From: Prevotella sp. CAG:1058
GTDB lineage: Bacteria; Bacteroidota; Bacteroidia; Bacteroidales; Bacteroidaceae
Reading direction: 5' to 3'
Length of the DNA: 15,200 nucleotides
NCBI GenBank assembly: GCA_000433175.1
Contig: HF986644.1
Coordinates: 1 to 15,200, forward strand
In this document: positions 13,773 through 15,200 of the stretch, one piece after another
Numbering within the stretch: position 1 is the first letter of the stretch
How the letters are laid out: every line of letters begins with the position of its first letter
Notes under the pieces: generated by a model
What the model was told of the DNA's origin: nothing
Databases searched by the model: none
Seen by the model: only the letters and a program-made list of their open reading frames with translations
Program-made: the position numbers and the translations under genes

Positions 13773-14324
13773 ATGGAAAATATTAAAGATTTAAATTTAT
13801 GTTTGTTTGACCCGCTACGCGACACTGAAATGTCGCTCCCTGACAGTCCGGGTAATTACATTGTCGTCTTGCGTAATTCATCAATATTGCCTGAAATAGG
13901 GATTAAGTCCGTGATGAAAAGTTTGGAAATAGACGGGCGGCATTTTGATGTGATTTACACAGGTATAAGTTCTAAAAGCCTGAGAAAGAGGGATTACGGT
14001 CAACATTTTACAGGCAATAATGCCGGGCGTTCAACGCTTCGCAAGTCATTAGGCAGCATGATGGGACTTAAAAAAGTGCCACGTGATAAGAATAAGCCTG
14101 ACAACGGAAAGACAAAATTTGCCGATGCAGACGAGGAGAAACTGTCAAAATGGATGCGTGAAAACCTGTTGCTGCTTTATTGCAAAGTGGATGAAGATAA
14201 AGTTCATACCTTGGAGGAACAACTAATATCAGAGCTTAATCCGCCGTTAAATCTTCAGAAGAATTATAATGCTGAGAATATGGCTTTCCGTGCGAAATTA
14301 AGTGAGTTAAGGAATAAAAAGTAA
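13773..14324 (+). CDS. GIY-YIG nuclease-like protein
   Basis: A 183-residue protein with the features of a stand-alone GIY-YIG endonuclease domain. The first motif is GNYIVVL at 27-33 (G-x-Y in place of GIY). The second is VIYTGISSKSLRKRDYGQHF (60-79; YTG for YIG, followed by Arg71/Arg73 and His78). The block AGRSTLRKSLG (85-94) follows, and the acidic metal-binding Glu is probably Glu148 or Glu149 in LEEQLISELNPPLN. The ending NPPLNLQKNY is typical for the superfamily. Such domains cut DNA in restriction, homing and repair enzymes. It shares strand and close spacing with its neighbours, being 12 bp after the small helical protein. There is no DNA-recognition domain apart from the basic insertion GLKKVPRDKNKPDNGKTK at about 98-115. 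Specific target unknown. Confidence 0.8.
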   Translation: MENIKDLNLCLFDPLRDTEMSLPDSPGNYIVVLRNSSILPEIGIKSVMKSLEIDGRHFDVIYTGISSKSLRKRDYGQHFTGNNAGRSTLRKSLGSMMGLKKVPRDKNKPDNGKTKFADADEEKLSKWMRENLLLLYCKVDEDKVHTLEEQLISELNPPLNLQKNYNAENMAFRAKLSELRNKK

Positions 14325-14350
14325 TATGCATTTGCCAAAGTAATTTCGTT

Positions 14351-14500
14351 TTGAAAGGACTTGGTGTGAATGATGCATCAGAATTAAACTCTGTGGAGAA
14401 GGCAAAGTTGAAACTCGAATACGAAGCCGCCAAAGGTAAGAAAATCAACGGAGCTGAAAACCAGGCGATAAACGATTTGTATAACCATTTAAATATGTGA
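14351..14500 (+). CDS. Short homologue of cassette gene 1 (possibly truncated)
   Basis: A frame of 49 codons from TTG at 14351 (or 44 from GTG at 14366) to TGA at 14498-14500. It has no ATG except one near its end and is closed upstream by TAA at 14315. Its product ends in KKINGAENQAINDLYNHL, clearly related to KKLSGAESSAINEIYNQL of the 88-residue protein. The homology starts at DASEL (DVSAL in the full copy) and covers the second half only; the two N-terminal helices are missing. It is either a real short gene using a rare start codon, 4 bp upstream of the nuclease ATG, or a remnant of a duplicated gene. Conservation of the frame down to the stop argues for the former, the lack of ATG for the latter. 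Confidence 0.5.
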   Translation: MKGLGVNDASELNSVEKAKLKLEYEAAKGKKINGAENQAINDLYNHLNM

Positions 14501-14504
14501 TATT

Positions 14505-14996
14505 ATGACAGACCTGAATAAAAAACTGGAGGAACTTGGTGTTGGTAAAAATGTGCAGGATATGTTAAATTCAGGCAGGAGCAGGAAAGACAGTGACGAG
14601 GAATACGTTATAAATCTATGTGACGAGGCTCTTGGCTTGACGGCGAGTCGCCAACACTGTTTTGATTTCTTAAAAGGAGACACTGGGAGGATGCTTCCAG
14701 TGGACGCATATTATGATGAATTGAAACTTGTTGTCGAATACAATGAGCGTCAACATACTGAAGCAGTACCATTGTTTGACAACAAACCGACGGTAAGCGG
14801 AGTTTCGCGTGGCGAGCAACGCAGGATATATGACGAACGCCGCCGGACGGTGCTGCCACAGCACGGCATAAGTCTTGTCACAATATCTTATTCAGATTTC
14901 GGAACAAGTAAAAAACTCTTGCGCAACCATGACAAGGATTTAGAAGTTGTTAAAGAGAAACTTTATAATAGAAAGCAGAAACTTGCAGATGAATGA
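14505..14996 (+). CDS. PD-(D/E)XK nuclease-like protein
   Basis: A 163-residue protein whose core looks like a PD-(D/E)XK or Vsr-type nuclease fold. LPVDAYYDELKLVVEYNERQH (64-84) supplies a candidate metal ligand Asp67, then Glu78 with Asn80 in the place of the usual E-x-K, followed by Gln83-His84. SRGEQRRIYDERRRTVLPQHG (101-121) forms a basic helix. ISLVTISYSDF is the next strand. I recall related bacterial hypothetical proteins with the VSGV-x-RGEQR block but no assigned function. The N-terminus (1-45) is helical and may bind a partner. The start lies 4 bp after the short homologue of cassette gene 1. The replacement of Lys by Asn in the third motif is known in some variants of the fold, so activity is likely but unproved. 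Confidence 0.7.
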   Translation: MTDLNKKLEELGVGKNVQDMLNSGRSRKDSDEEYVINLCDEALGLTASRQHCFDFLKGDTGRMLPVDAYYDELKLVVEYNERQHTEAVPLFDNKPTVSGVSRGEQRRIYDERRRTVLPQHGISLVTISYSDFGTSKKLLRNHDKDLEVVKEKLYNRKQKLADE

Positions 14997-15166
14997 AAGT
15001 GATATTGATAATAATAGGGTTTGCTTATATATCGGCCCTATTTCCTACTATAGCCCAAGTATATTACCAACGGAAATACCTGCATTGGAAAGTACCAAAA
15101 GTAATTCACTTTATAAGTGTTTGGCTTTTAATGCCTTGGTTTATGTTTTGGAGAATATTTTATTAA
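14993..15166 (+). CDS. Two-helix membrane microprotein
   Basis: A 57-residue reading frame whose ATG overlaps the nuclease stop codon (ATGA). The product begins MKVILIIIGFAYISALF, a first membrane helix at about 2-20, has a basic loop (YYQRKYLHWKVPK) and a second helix rich in Trp, Phe and Met (VIHFISVWLLMPWFMFW, about 37-53), and ends at IFY. Hydrophobic pattern and coupled start make it a likely real gene. A competing frame starts at 14989 (MNESDIDNN) and runs off the window without a stop; its composition is less protein-like. Family unknown; a membrane effector or anchor of the cassette is a guess. Confidence 0.5.
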   Translation: MKVILIIIGFAYISALFPTIAQVYYQRKYLHWKVPKVIHFISVWLLMPWFMFWRIFY

Positions 15167-15200
15167 TGAATGTCCGCAAGTTGCCAATCAATAAATTCGA

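Noticed and set aside
13494..15166. Type II restriction-modification system
   Set aside because: Two nuclease-like genes are present, but no methyltransferase motifs are visible in any frame of the window.
14989..15200. Frame beginning MNESDIDNN after the PD-(D/E)XK gene, open to the window edge
   Set aside because: It overlaps the coupled two-helix frame from 14993, which has a better start (ATGA) and a clear membrane pattern. It cannot be excluded because the window ends.

Overview
The window looks like a chromosomal segment of a Bacteroidales bacterium, most likely Prevotellaceae. Four things point there. Several genes carry the Bacteroidota promoter signature (TTTG about 19-22 nt upstream of TAnnTTTG). 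Starts lack Shine-Dalgarno sequences and have A/T-rich upstream regions. Bacteroidales-restricted families are present (DUF4738-like lipoprotein, HU-CCDC81/SPOR protein, DUF4491 protein). Intergenic repeats of a kind I associate with Prevotella genomes occur twice. This placement is inferred from sequence features only.

Left part (1-6100): a 22-nt phased repeat array with hairpins (33-134) lies downstream of a minus-strand pair, UDP-glucose 6-dehydrogenase followed by a lipoprotein that overlaps it by 4 bp (ATGA). Divergent from ugd is a plus-strand pair: an HU-like/transmembrane/SPOR protein with an almost leaderless promoter, and a zinc-ribbon/FHA protein 2 nt downstream. Then comes rpsA (ribosomal protein S1, six S1 domains) with its own -7 box and a strong bidirectional terminator at 6037-6085.

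Middle part (6169-11744), all on the minus strand and transcribed right to left: DUF4491 membrane protein, rlmH, then the hexuronate genes uxuA (mannonate dehydratase), an SDR fructuronate reductase and uxaB (tagaturonate reductase), then a DUF2400/TIGR02757 protein. The two reductases and the dehydratase cover the middle of glucuronate and galacturonate breakdown. Uronate isomerase, altronate dehydratase and the KDG kinase/aldolase steps are not in the window. Each gap around these genes holds an inverted repeat, and one of them (10786-10838) can form two mutually exclusive hairpins.

Right part (11745-15200), plus strand: a WYL-domain regulator, a second 22-nt phased repeat array (12982-13079), and then a visibly more A/T-rich cassette that I consider the most interesting element. 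It begins with a textbook promoter (13164-13195) and a roughly 290-nt leader with several nested complementary segments. Its genes are a small helical protein (88 aa), a GIY-YIG nuclease-like protein (183 aa), a shorter homologue of the small protein (about 49 aa, no ATG), a PD-(D/E)XK nuclease-like protein (163 aa) and a two-helix membrane microprotein (57 aa) that overlaps the nuclease stop by ATGA. The pattern small protein-nuclease-small protein-nuclease-membrane protein behind a structured leader suggests an acquired defence-type or mobile cassette. I do not recognise it as a named system, and its function is inference.
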